Virus record (IMG/VR): IMGVR_UViG_3300036845_000174
Span: 1 to 25,652 of that record
Length of the DNA: 25,652 nucleotides
From: a virus
Strand: one strand, 5' to 3'
Positions 1 to 6,381 of this stretch are shown piece after piece. The notes under the pieces were generated by a model. It made no database searches. It had not been told where the DNA came from and saw only the letters and a program-made list of their open reading frames with translations. The position numbers and the translations under genes were made by a program. Each line of letters begins with the position of its first letter. Within the stretch, counting starts at the first letter, position 1.

Positions 1-2
1 AC

Positions 3-617
3 TACCGGACCGACAGCGCGCAGGCAGCGAAGAAAGCGGCGATCGCCGCCGGGAAGATCCCGACCCTGCCGCACGAGCTGGCCGAGGCGCAGGCCATCGC
101 CGACGCCGTGCACGCCGACGAGCTGGCAGGCGGCCTGTTCGCCGAAGGGGAGGCCGAGCAGTCCCTGTTCTGGCGCGACCCCGACTGGGACATCTGGCTC
201 CGCGCCCGCACCGACTGGCTGACGTACTTCGACGGCTTTCCCTGCGTTGTCGACCTGAAGAAAACCGCGGACGCCTCCCCGGGCGAGTTCGCCCGCTCCG
301 TGGACAAGTACCGCTACTACATGCAGGACCCGCACTACCGCGACGGGCTCGGCGCGGTGCTCGGCTGCGACCCGGACGAGATCGACTTCGTGTTCGTCGC
401 CGTCGAGGAAGACCCGCCGCACTTCGTCATGGTGCACCGGCTGGACCCGGACGACGTCGCGCTCGGCCGCGAGCAGAACCGCATCGCCCGCGAGATCTTC
501 CGCGACTGCAGCGAATCCGGCCTCTGGCCCAAGTGGTCGCAATCCGTAAACGACCTTCCGCTGCCGCATTACGCGCGGACGCGGATCAAGGGAGAGATCA
601 ATGACTACCACGACTGA
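3..617 (+). CDS. RecE-like PD-(D/E)XK exonuclease (5' partial)
   Basis: The reading frame is open from the window edge, so the N-terminus is missing. The visible part carries a PD-(D/E)XK nuclease core: an Asp in RTDWL, about 15 residues later the D-L-K-K-T-A-D-A motif, then a conserved YRYYMQDPHYRDG segment. This order matches the exonuclease VIII/RecE and YqaJ-type phage nucleases, which resect double-stranded DNA 5' to 3' to expose single strands for an annealing protein. The next gene is a Bet/RecT annealase overlapping by 17 bases, the usual partner, which strongly supports the role. Family and context give good confidence; the exact subfamily is inferred. Confidence 0.85.
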   Translation, partial: YRTDSAQAAKKAAIAAGKIPTLPHELAEAQAIADAVHADELAGGLFAEGEAEQSLFWRDPDWDIWLRARTDWLTYFDGFPCVVDLKKTADASPGEFARSVDKYRYYMQDPHYRDGLGAVLGCDPDEIDFVFVAVEEDPPHFVMVHRLDPDDVALGREQNRIAREIFRDCSESGLWPKWSQSVNDLPLPHYARTRIKGEINDYHD

Positions 618-1707
618 CATCGCGCGCCGCAATGGCGGTGCGCCCGCGCAGCCATCCGCCGCGCTGGCCATCCGCAACGGCCAGACCATGTGGGACGACA
701 AGCAGCGCGCCGCCCTCGTCGCCATGGGCGTGTCCGAAAAAGCCACCAACGCCGAACTGGCCGTCTTCTTCCACCAGTGCCGCAACACCCAGCTCGACCC
801 CTTCCTGAAGCAGATCTACCTCATCCACCGCCGCGCCAAAGAAGGCGACCGCTGGGTCGACAAGCCCACCACCCAGATCGGCATCGACGGGTTCCGCGTC
901 ATCCGCGACCGCATCGCCGACAAGAAGGGCCTGCGCGTCGAATACGAGGACACCATCTGGTTCGACGCCGACGGCGGCCGCTACGACGTGTGGCTGTGGG
1001 ATGAGCCTCCCGCGGCATGCAGGGTCGTTGTCCTCGTCGACGGGCGCCGGTTCCCGTCCGTGCTGCGATTCAACGAATACTGCCAGCGGAACAAGGACGG
1101 GGACCGGACAGGCAAGTGGCGCGATGCCCACGCCCACCAGATCGAGAAGTGCACCGAGGCCGACGCGCTCCGCAAGGCGTTCCCCAACGACATGTCCGGC
1201 CTTATCCTCGAGGACGCCGCGCCGCTCGACGACCCCGACGCACCCGCACGGCTTCCCCAGGACCGTCAGCAGGTCACCGCTGAGCAGATCCGGCAGCGGC
1301 CCCGGCCCGTTCAGTCACGCGTAGTTGACACGGAGGCCGGCGAAGTCACGCACCCCGAGAACGCCTCGCCCGCGGCAGGCGGCCCCCCGTCCGCCGCAGG
1401 CACTGCCACCCCCCCGGCAGGCCCCGCGGGTGAGGTCCCGGACGAGCGGCCCCCGGCCCTGGCCACGACCGGGCAGATGTCGAAGATCCGGCAGCGGTTC
1501 ACTGACCTCGGTTACAGCGACAGCCCCGAGGACGAGGAAACGGTGAGCCGCATCATGACCCGGCTTACCGGGGGTGCCCTGAACGGCAGGCCCACCCAGG
1601 AGCAGGCCACGGCCATCCTGGACGAGCTGAAGCCGCTCCGCACCGCCGCTGACCTCGAGGACCTGCTGCGGGACCTGGCGAGCCAGGAAGCGGCCAGCGA
1701 TGGGTGA
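601..1707 (+). CDS. Phage recombination protein Bet/RecT family ssDNA annealase
   Basis: Predicted single-strand DNA annealing protein working with the upstream exonuclease in phage recombination. The N-terminal 210 residues carry the Bet-family core: a Cys at about 60, LDPFLKQIYLI near 65-75, and TQIGIDGFRVIRDR near 91-104. A Pro/Ala-rich linker follows (about 220-285), then a C-terminal helical segment (about 288-365) with TGQMSKIRQRFTDLGY. At 368 residues it is longer than lambda Beta because of the linker and tail, a form common in actinophages. The ATG at 601 follows a GGGAGA ribosome site and overlaps the nuclease gene, suggesting coupled translation. The family call is firm; the tail function is unknown. 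Confidence 0.9.
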   Translation: MTTTTDIARRNGGAPAQPSAALAIRNGQTMWDDKQRAALVAMGVSEKATNAELAVFFHQCRNTQLDPFLKQIYLIHRRAKEGDRWVDKPTTQIGIDGFRVIRDRIADKKGLRVEYEDTIWFDADGGRYDVWLWDEPPAACRVVVLVDGRRFPSVLRFNEYCQRNKDGDRTGKWRDAHAHQIEKCTEADALRKAFPNDMSGLILEDAAPLDDPDAPARLPQDRQQVTAEQIRQRPRPVQSRVVDTEAGEVTHPENASPAAGGPPSAAGTATPPAGPAGEVPDERPPALATTGQMSKIRQRFTDLGYSDSPEDEETVSRIMTRLTGGALNGRPTQEQATAILDELKPLRTAADLEDLLRDLASQEAASDG

Positions 1708-1933
1708 CGACTGGACCGAGGTCCACACCCTCACCGACGCGGCCGGCAAGCAGGTCACGGTCGGCCACGCGGACGGGTACGTCCGCATCGCCGTCCGGTC
1801 GCCCGCGGACCTCGTGCTCGCCTCGGTCGTGCTCGACGGCGACGGGCGCGATGAGTTCATCCGGGCGTTCATGGAGGCCGAGCGCCAGGACGCGGCGCGG
1901 GCGGCGGAGCGGGCGGTGATCTCCGGTGCCTGA
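1700..1933 (+). CDS. Small hypothetical protein
   Basis: A 77-residue soluble protein of unknown function. It starts eight bases inside the end of the annealase gene and its own end overlaps the next gene, so it belongs to the same transcript. The first half looks like short beta strands (VHTLTDAAGKQVTVGHADGYV), followed by a charged helix rich in Glu, Arg and Ala. No catalytic or metal-binding motif is visible. GC-rich third positions and the tight spacing support that it is a real gene. Confidence 0.7.
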   Translation: MGDDWTEVHTLTDAAGKQVTVGHADGYVRIAVRSPADLVLASVVLDGDGRDEFIRAFMEAERQDAARAAERAVISGA

Positions 1934-2150
1934 CATCGGTCACGAATGCCCGGCCTCCCGTTGCGCACTCCGCGTCGGCGCCGGGATGCTCATGTGCCGC
2001 TCGCACTGGTACATGGTCCCGAAGCCGCTCCGCGACGCCGTGTGGAACGCATGGGCCAACGGCAGGGGCGCAGGCTCGCCGGCCCACCGCGACGCCATCA
2101 CCGAGGCGATCGAGGCTGTCAACCGGAAGCTGGAGGTGTCCGGTGGCTGA
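1926..2150 (+). CDS. Small Cys/His protein of actinophage type
   Basis: A 74-residue protein starting at GTG 1926, overlapping its neighbour upstream. The N-terminal half holds Cys8, Cys13, Cys24 and His27 in the order C-x4-C-x10-C-x2-H, a plausible single metal site. The C-terminal half is a helix rich in Ala and charged residues. The CRSHW..VP..LRDAVW.AW arrangement is one I recognise from uncharacterised actinophage early proteins, so it is likely conserved, but no function is known. Confidence 0.75.
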   Translation: MPDIGHECPASRCALRVGAGMLMCRSHWYMVPKPLRDAVWNAWANGRGAGSPAHRDAITEAIEAVNRKLEVSGG

Positions 2151-2547
2151 CATCACCGTCGAGCAGCTCGCCTCGGCACTGGAAGGCTTCTACGTCACCG
2201 TCCATGCCGAGGGGGCGCACGTCCAGCGCGGCCAGATCGCCGACGCCGACGAGACCGCCGAAGCGCTGCACGCCACGCTCAGCCGCATGGCCGCGCTGCG
2301 CCACCCGTGGGCCGACCCCGACGCCAACCCCGACCTGTGCGCCTCGTGCGGGAACCAGTTCCTGCCCGGCCAGGTCTGCAATGCCTGCCAGGACGCAGAG
2401 CCGCACCTGATACCGCTGCGCGACGACCCGGAGATCAACGCCATCCGCGCCATCACCGGCCTGCTGAACGGCCTGCCCGGCAGGCCCGCACGCCAGCGCG
2501 TCATGGACTACCTCACCGCCCGGTTCGTCGCCGGGCCGCCCTTCTGA
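2143..2547 (+). CDS. Hypothetical protein with a zinc-ribbon-like motif
   Basis: A 134-residue protein starting at GTG 2143 with an eight-base overlap upstream. The first 60 residues look helical and acidic. Around residues 66-86 there are two Cys pairs, CASC and CNAC, spaced as in a small zinc ribbon. A helical C-terminal part (EINAIRAITGLLNGLPG) follows. It lies at the end of the first overlapping gene run, just before a hairpin. A nucleic-acid-binding role would fit the motif, but this is only inference. Confidence 0.7.
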   Translation: MADITVEQLASALEGFYVTVHAEGAHVQRGQIADADETAEALHATLSRMAALRHPWADPDANPDLCASCGNQFLPGQVCNACQDAEPHLIPLRDDPEINAIRAITGLLNGLPGRPARQRVMDYLTARFVAGPPF

Positions 2548-2550
2548 CCC

Positions 2551-2567
2551 CCCGGCACCAGGCCGGG
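2551..2567 (+). other. Short hairpin after the first gene run
   Basis: CCCGGC and GCCGGG form a perfect 6-bp stem around a 5-base loop just after a stop codon. There is no following T run, so it may be a weak attenuator or simply RNA structure before the next ribosome site. Confidence 0.3.
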
Positions 2568-2588
2568 CCAAGAGAAAGAAGAAACCGC

Positions 2589-2807
2589 ATGTCCTACTCC
2601 CTGAGCGTTTCCGGCCACGTGAACGAAGCGGAGACGCCAGAGGCACCCTCAGCCGCCGAGGTCGAGGCGGAGCTGTCCGTCGCGCTTCACGAGCTGCTCA
2701 GCCAGCCTAAGTACGGCTGCGGCAGCGCGACGTTCTACGGCCAGCACATCGGCAGCGTCGACCTGCTCGCCGCCGCGAAGCCGGAGAGCAGCGACGGCGA
2801 CAGCTAA
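2589..2807 (+). CDS. Small acidic hypothetical protein
   Basis: A 72-residue protein. The ATG at 2589 follows a purine-rich ribosome site (AGAGAAAGAAG). The open frame extends further upstream, but that part reads through the previous gene in another frame and is not credible. The middle has an Ala/Glu-rich helix (AEVEAELSVALHELL), then YGCGSATFYGQHIGSVDLLAA and an acidic end. No known family is recognised. It is isolated by hairpins on both sides, unlike its overlapping neighbours. Confidence 0.65.
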   Translation: MSYSLSVSGHVNEAETPEAPSAAEVEAELSVALHELLSQPKYGCGSATFYGQHIGSVDLLAAAKPESSDGDS

Positions 2808-2820
2808 CGCCGACCCGCGC

Positions 2821-2846
2821 GCCCGCGCCGCTTCCCCGGCGCGGGC
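2821..2846 (+). terminator. Strong GC hairpin, possible terminator or attenuator
   Basis: GCCCGCGCC and GGCGCGGGC form a perfect 9-bp stem with an 8-base loop, starting 14 bases after a stop codon. There is no T tract. In high-GC actinobacteria, terminators often lack one, so termination is possible but unproven. Confidence 0.4.
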
Positions 2847-2875
2847 ACGCCCGACCAGCACAACGGAGGATACCG

Positions 2876-3319
2876 ATGAACCGTCACCAGGCGCTCGCGC
2901 TGACGCGCCACTGCCGCCTGTCGATCGAGACGATGCACCCCGACTTCGGGCGCAGGCTGCCCGGCGGCCTGACGGCCGTCCTGACCGTGAACAGCGGCTA
3001 TGAATGAATCGAGGCAGGATTCGGCGGGCCGGTCTGGCACGCGAGCGTTTCGGGCAGCCTCATCAGGTCTGCCCTCGAACGGGAAGCCCTGCGCCAGCTC
3101 TCCGGACTGGGGGATGCCTCGCAAGGGGAGTGGCGGGAAATGGGTGATCACGCCTTCCATGTCCGTCGCAGGCTGTCCGCCTCCGAGGAGGCGCACGTCG
3201 GCCCCGTGCTCGACATCAGGCGCACCGGTGAGGCAGTCCGGCGCGCTGAGCGCCTCGGCTCCCTGCTTGCTCTCGCCCCTGCCGAAGTCCTCGCCGACGA
3301 GCTGGGAGCGGTGACCTGA
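2876..3319 (+). pseudogene. Hypothetical gene interrupted by one in-frame TGA
   Basis: A GGAGG ribosome site precedes ATG 2876. The frame codes 43 residues ending LTVNSGYE, meets TGA at 3005-3007, and then continues in the same frame for 103 codons (IEAGFGGPVWHASVSG...) to TGA 3317-3319. That stop overlaps the ATG of the next gene, the coupling seen across this operon. The second part has no ATG, GTG or TTG before its mid-point, while its composition and Glu/Arg-rich helices look truly coding. The motif FGGPVWHASV is one I recognise from actinophage proteins. The simplest reading is one 147-codon gene with a nonsense mutation (CGA to TGA would do it); a sequencing error or readthrough cannot be excluded. 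Function is unknown. Confidence 0.6.
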
Positions 3320-3531
3320 TGGCCGTCATCCGCGCCACCCACACCCCGGACGGCTACCCGCCCGCCGGAGGCGGACCGCAGCCCGTCCGCTACGCCACCA
3401 GCGCGCTCTGGCCCGGCATCACCACGGGCCACGACGCCCGCTGCTCGTGCACGTGGGCGAGGTGGCACGGCACCTACCAGGTCAAGTTCCGCGACGCGAT
3501 GTGCGTCAACCACCCGAGGGGATACCCGTGA
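3319..3531 (+). CDS. Small hypothetical protein with Cys/His cluster
   Basis: A 70-residue protein whose ATG overlaps the previous stop (ATGA) and whose stop overlaps the next GTG. After a Pro/Gly-rich first half it has HDARCSCTWARWHGTY and a late Cys-Val-Asn-His, giving three Cys and several His that could bind a metal. The function is not recognised. Overlaps at both ends support translation. Confidence 0.65.
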   Translation: MAVIRATHTPDGYPPAGGGPQPVRYATSALWPGITTGHDARCSCTWARWHGTYQVKFRDAMCVNHPRGYP

Positions 3532-4277
3532 CACGCATCGACATGACCACCCGCGAGTGGCACGAGCTGGTTAAGCCCGTGCTGCCGCACACGCTGAAGG
3601 ACAGCGACTTCCCTGAGCTGTCCCACATTCGCATCGAGATCGGCGCACGCGCCCTGTACGCCGTCGCGACCGACCGCTACACGCTCGCGGCCGAGCGGCA
3701 CGCGCTGACCCGCGCCGACCGGAACAGCCAGACGCCGCCCGTGCATGCCCAGGCGCCCGATATCGCCGCCTCACTCAAGCTGTTCAGCTACAGCAAGGAC
3801 AACAACCCGGCGCTAACCGTCACCGTCGACACCGTGCTCATCCCGTCCGAGGTCATGGGCCAGGACGGCAGCTACAGCAGCTTGGCTGTCACCATCACCA
3901 GCGACACCGGCTCGAAGATGGTCATGCACGACCGCCGCATGAGCCACCGCGACCCCCTCGCCGGCTGGCAGAAAACCATCTCTGCCGCCGTCGAGCGCGC
4001 CCAGGGCGGCACGCCGGCCGGCCTTGACGTCAACCCCGATCACCTCGGCCGGTGGGCTGCCGCTGTCCGCGCTGGGGAACGGCTCACCATGTGGACCGGC
4101 CCCGAGCGCAAGTCACCCATCCTCGTCACCGTCGACGAGCACTTCGCCGGCGTGTGGATGCCGTACGTCTGGGGCGAAGGCGAGGTGACGCCCCGCGCGC
4201 CCTCCGCGCTGCCGTGGAGCGCCGAGCTGTCAGGCATCGACCCGGAGACCGGCGAGAAGCTCGACGGCGATGCCTAG
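3528..4277 (+). CDS. Sliding-clamp (DnaN)-like protein, divergent
   Basis: A 249-residue protein starting at GTG 3528, which overlaps the previous stop. Two features recall the beta subunit of DNA polymerase III: ALYAVATDRYTLAAERH near 40-60, close to the clamp signature (L.ATDGYRLA), and near the end SPILVTVDEHFAGVWMPYVW, resembling the final clamp strands that end in a hydrophobic-Met-Pro motif. It is shorter than the bacterial clamp (about 366 residues). A clamp would tether phage or host polymerase to DNA and fits the early position near replication genes. The assignment is from motif memory only. An unrelated phage protein with chance similarity is the main alternative. Confidence 0.5.
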   Translation: MTRIDMTTREWHELVKPVLPHTLKDSDFPELSHIRIEIGARALYAVATDRYTLAAERHALTRADRNSQTPPVHAQAPDIAASLKLFSYSKDNNPALTVTVDTVLIPSEVMGQDGSYSSLAVTITSDTGSKMVMHDRRMSHRDPLAGWQKTISAAVERAQGGTPAGLDVNPDHLGRWAAAVRAGERLTMWTGPERKSPILVTVDEHFAGVWMPYVWGEGEVTPRAPSALPWSAELSGIDPETGEKLDGDA

Positions 4278-4413
4278 CCTGACCGCCGCCGCGCGCTGCC
4301 TGGCCTGCGGGCCGCTGGCGGCAGGCGACCCGGCCGCCGCCGACAGGGCCGCTGAGAAGCATGCGAAGGCCGGGCATGCGACTGCGGTCGTGACGACGTG
4401 GGCGGCACCGTGA
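4270..4413 (+). CDS. Very small Cys/His protein
   Basis: A 47-residue product starting at ATG 4270, eight bases inside the previous gene. It has a CLAC pair at residues 10-13 and two His in HAKAGHAT, giving a plausible C2H2 metal site. Its stop overlaps the next GTG start. It resembles tiny zinc-binding proteins common in actinophage early operons; the function is unknown. Confidence 0.6.
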   Translation: MPSLTAAARCLACGPLAAGDPAAADRAAEKHAKAGHATAVVTTWAAP

Positions 4414-4925
4414 CCTACGCCGATCAGTGCACGCGCGTCTACACCCGCACGGGCAAGCGCGCTCACCTCCTGCCGCCTCTGACGTCGCCGAACACGCACG
4501 GCAGCGCGCTGTGCGGCACCGGCCCGGAGTGGTTCGGGACGTGGCGCGGCACGGGATCGCAGACCGAGACCGAGACGGCCGCGTCGCTGCCGCTGTGCCG
4601 CTACTGCGAGAAGCACGCCCTCGCTTCGGATGAGGCTGAGGCCAGGTCCCGCGCCAGACGCCGCGAGCGTGAGGTGACGGGGTTATGCCGATCCGGCCCG
4701 AGAACCGCGACCGCTACCCGCCCGACTGGGTCGCCATCAGCGCCTGGGTCCGCTTCTCGCGCGCTCTCGGCCGCTGCGAATGCACCGGAGAGTGCGGGCG
4801 CGGCACGCACGAGGGCCGCTGTCCCAATCAGCACGGCAAGGCCGCCTACGGCACCGGCAGCAGCGTCGTGCTCACCACCGCCCACCTCGACCACACGCCG
4901 GAGAACTGCGACCCGGCCAACCTGA
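4410..4925 (+). CDS. Hypothetical protein with an unusually long overlap into the HNH gene
   Basis: The frame starts at GTG 4410, overlapping the previous stop. Residues 1-90 look like a real protein: CTRVYTRTGKRAHLL, ALCGTGPEWFGTWRGTG and LPLCRYCEKHAL, with Cys residues suited to a metal site, a pattern I recognise from small actinophage proteins. From about residue 92 (base 4685) to the end at 4925 it runs inside the HNH gene in another frame and becomes Ser/Ala/Pro/Thr-rich, as out-of-frame reading would. Either a frameshift has removed the native stop near 4675, or the overlap is genuine. The N-terminal part is credible, the tail is not. Confidence 0.55.
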   Translation: MTYADQCTRVYTRTGKRAHLLPPLTSPNTHGSALCGTGPEWFGTWRGTGSQTETETAASLPLCRYCEKHALASDEAEARSRARRREREVTGLCRSGPRTATATRPTGSPSAPGSASRALSAAANAPESAGAARTRAAVPISTARPPTAPAAASCSPPPTSTTRRRTATRPT

Positions 4926-5050
4926 AGGCGATGTGCCAGGGCTGCCATTTGCATTACGACCGCGATCACCACGCGCAGACACGGAAGGCGACCCGCGCCC
5001 GCGAGCTGGCCGCCGTGATGACGCCGCTGTGGAACCTGTCCGCCACCTAG
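4685..5050 (+). CDS. HNH endonuclease, early region
   Basis: A 121-residue protein with a clear HNH (His-Me finger) motif: zinc-type Cys at 33, 37 and 46, the core TTAHLDHTPENCDPANL with His67, Asp69 and His70, then CQGCHLHYDRDHH with Cys84, Cys87 and His88. Such proteins cut DNA with a divalent metal. Free-standing HNH genes in phage early regions may act in replication or recombination, or be homing-type passengers. It lies directly before the replication gene. The ATG at 4685 has only a weak ribosome site and falls within the previous frame. The family call is secure, the biological role is not. Confidence 0.85.
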   Translation: MPIRPENRDRYPPDWVAISAWVRFSRALGRCECTGECGRGTHEGRCPNQHGKAAYGTGSSVVLTTAHLDHTPENCDPANLKAMCQGCHLHYDRDHHAQTRKATRARELAAVMTPLWNLSAT

Positions 5051-5066
5051 AGGAGACAAGGACGAC

Positions 5067-5096
5067 GTGAGTGCGCAAGCCGCAGAAGAGGAGTGA
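5067..5096 (+). CDS. Nine-residue leader ORF before the replication gene
   Basis: GTG 5067 opens a nine-codon frame (MSAQAAEEE) preceded by the purine-rich AGGAGACAAGGA. Its TGA at 5094-5096 overlaps the ATG of the next gene (TGATG), and its last codons contain the next gene's ribosome site. This geometry suggests a translated leader that couples or moderates expression of the replication protein. It is short enough to have arisen by chance. Confidence 0.35.
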   Translation: MSAQAAEEE

Positions 5097-5455
5097 TGGC
5101 CCGTCCTAACTGGGAGTACATCCGTGTCGACGTGCTGCTGCCCGAGCACCCCAAGATCGACCTGCTCAGCCGCAGCGCGCGGTGGACGCTGATCGAGCTG
5201 TGGTGCTACTGCTCCCGCAACCGCACCGACGGCATCGTCACCGGCCAGCGGTGGAAGACGTTCGGCACCCCCGCCGAGCGGCGCCAGATCCTCGACGCGG
5301 GCTTCGCGGACCCGATCGCGCTCGGCGGCTACGTGATGCACGACTTCACCGACCACCAGCGGTCGCGCCAGGAGATCGAGGACCGGTCGGCCGAGCGGTC
5401 GGAATCCGGCAGGAAGGGGGCGGCGAAACGGTGGCACAAAGACCAGGATCCATAG
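5096..5455 (+). CDS. Replisome-organizer-like DNA-binding protein, N-terminal domain only
   Basis: A 119-residue protein with the sequence style of phage replisome-organizer/DnaD-like N-terminal winged-helix domains: WEYIRVDVLLPEHPKI, LLSRSARWTLIELWCYCSRNRTDG, then a basic end RKGAAKRWHKD. Full-length relatives usually run on through a low-complexity linker into a C-terminal domain; here a TAG stops the frame right after the winged-helix part. The linker-like codons (Ala-Thr-Ala-Met, Ala-Glu repeats) appear just downstream but in other frames, so the gene may be truncated by frameshifts. ATG 5096 was chosen over GTG 5093, which lies inside the ribosome site. Likely role: binding the phage origin, possibly the adjacent repeats. 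Confidence 0.65.
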   Translation: MARPNWEYIRVDVLLPEHPKIDLLSRSARWTLIELWCYCSRNRTDGIVTGQRWKTFGTPAERRQILDAGFADPIALGGYVMHDFTDHQRSRQEIEDRSAERSESGRKGAAKRWHKDQDP

Positions 5456-5653
5456 CTACAGCCATGGCTACAGCGATAGCTCAGCCATGGCGCGAGCTAT
5501 CGGAGGTGCGATAGCTAACCGATGGCAGAGGCAGAGGCAGAGGCAGTTACGTGGCGCTCCGCGCCTACGTCAGCCCGCCGCCTGACGGCGGGACCGGTGC
5601 AAGCAACGATGTGTGAATTTGGATAGCTGAGAAATGCTTTAACAGTAACTGTA
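5452..5653. other. Repeat-rich origin-like region
   Basis: ATAGCT occurs at 5452, 5476, 5511 and 5623, with an inverted copy (AGCTAT) at 5495. CCATGGC occurs at 5462 and 5485, the first inside the palindrome AGCCATGGCT. GGCAGA is repeated almost four times at 5524-5546. Two hairpins follow (5549-5570 and 5574-5592), then an AT-richer segment from about 5600 containing ACAGT-A-ACTGT at 5642-5652. Repeats, hairpins and an AT-rich stretch beside a replication initiator are what a phage replication origin looks like. No frame across this stretch reads as a convincing gene. The function is inferred from layout only. Confidence 0.5.
5549..5592 (+). other. Pair of adjacent hairpins
   Basis: The first is ACGT-GGCGC, loop TCC, GCGCC-T-ACGT (5549-5570), a 9-bp stem with one bulged base. 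The second is CCCGCCG, loop CCTGA, CGGCGGG (5574-5592), a perfect 7-bp stem. They lie after the truncated replication gene and before an AT-rich stretch. They may form part of an origin or end the early transcript; no T run follows. Confidence 0.45.
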
Positions 5654-5698
5654 GTGGCGCGAACCGGCGAAAAGCGATTTCAGCAGGAGGGAAAACGA

Positions 5699-5926
5699 AT
5701 GGCCAAATACACCGGCCTCCGGAAGACTGACGGCGGGGAAATACCAGAGGGCGAACCGTACTTCATACTCCGGGCAAGAGACATACTCGTCATACCGGCA
5801 ATTGAGACTTACCGGAGTCTCGCTGTCACTGCTCAGCGACCGCCGTCATTCATCGGCGAGATCGACGCGCACATCGAGCGCATCCGGCAGTGGCAGGCCC
5901 AGCACGGCACCAAGCTGCCCGACTAG
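5699..5926 (+). CDS. Hypothetical early protein
   Basis: A 75-residue protein. An in-frame GTG lies at 5654, but ATG 5699 has an AGGAGG ribosome site at ideal distance and is preferred. The sequence begins KYTGLRKTDGGEIPEGEPYF, continues with an Ile/Val-rich segment (ILRARDILVIPAIETY) and ends in a charged helix (IDAHIERIRQWQAQ). Third codon positions here are less GC-rich than in later genes. It opens the next operon, after the origin-like repeats. The family and function are not recognised. Confidence 0.7.
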   Translation: MAKYTGLRKTDGGEIPEGEPYFILRARDILVIPAIETYRSLAVTAQRPPSFIGEIDAHIERIRQWQAQHGTKLPD

Positions 5927-5940
5927 GCGAAGGCGGCGAT

Positions 5941-6168
5941 ATGGCACTCGAACACCTCAAATGCTTCCGCTGCGAAAAGCCCGGCCACGTCGCCGCCAAC
6001 TGCGACGAGCTAATCCCCGCCGCCAGCAAAGCCGAGCACGACGCCCGCATAGCCCTCTACATCCGCCGCTGGACCGAAGGCAAATGGACGGCACGCGAGA
6101 AACAGCGCGCCATATCCGAGGAAAACAAGATGGAGTACGGCAAAGACTGCCGCGCCGCACTGACCTAG
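5941..6168 (+). CDS. Zinc-knuckle (CCHC) protein
   Basis: A 75-residue protein whose N-terminus is a perfect CCHC zinc knuckle: Cys8-x2-Cys11-x4-His16-x4-Cys21 within CFRCEKPGHVAANC. This motif is best known from retroviral Gag and eukaryotic RNA-binding proteins, where it grips single-stranded nucleic acid. The rest is charged and probably helical, with two Trp (RRWTEGKWTAREKQR). It sits in a run of small early genes, several with other Cys/His motifs. Binding of single-stranded DNA or RNA is the natural inference; no homologue was checked. Confidence 0.8.
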   Translation: MALEHLKCFRCEKPGHVAANCDELIPAASKAEHDARIALYIRRWTEGKWTAREKQRAISEENKMEYGKDCRAALT

Positions 6169-6177
6169 GAGCAATTC

Positions 6178-6381
6178 ATGAAGGTAGTCACCTACGGCCA
6201 GATCGCCTACGAGGCGTACTGCGCCGCCGCCGACGGCAAGTCGCTCGTGTCCGGCGAGCCGCTGCCAGCCTGGGAAGAGCAGGACGAGCGCATCCGCGCC
6301 GCGTGGAACGCCGCCGGTACCGCAGTCTCAGATGACGTCATCGGCGACGGGCTTGCGCCAGCGCCAGCGGACCCGTCGTGA
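6178..6381 (+). CDS. Small hypothetical protein, paralogue of the next gene
   Basis: A 67-residue protein with AGGAG before ATG 6178. It has GQIAYEAYCAAADG, then LPAWEEQDERIRAAWNAA, a helix-turn-helix-like length of helical sequence without a clear DNA-binding signature. The following gene repeats this pattern, so the two look like tandem paralogues. Its stop overlaps the next GTG (GTGA). The function is unknown; short proteins of this pattern are frequent in actinophage early operons. Confidence 0.7.
   Translation: MKVVTYGQIAYEAYCAAADGKSLVSGEPLPAWEEQDERIRAAWNAAGTAVSDDVIGDGLAPAPADPS

Noticed and set aside
3000-3314. Forward frame from ATG 3000 across the second half of the interrupted gene
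   Set aside because: Ser/Pro/Arg-rich shadow composition. The frame ending at 3319 has better protein character and overlaps the next start.
5524-5546. GGCAGA tandem as a CRISPR-like or microsatellite array
   Set aside because: Under four six-base units without spacers. It is better explained as remnant Ala-Glu codons or part of the origin-like repeats.
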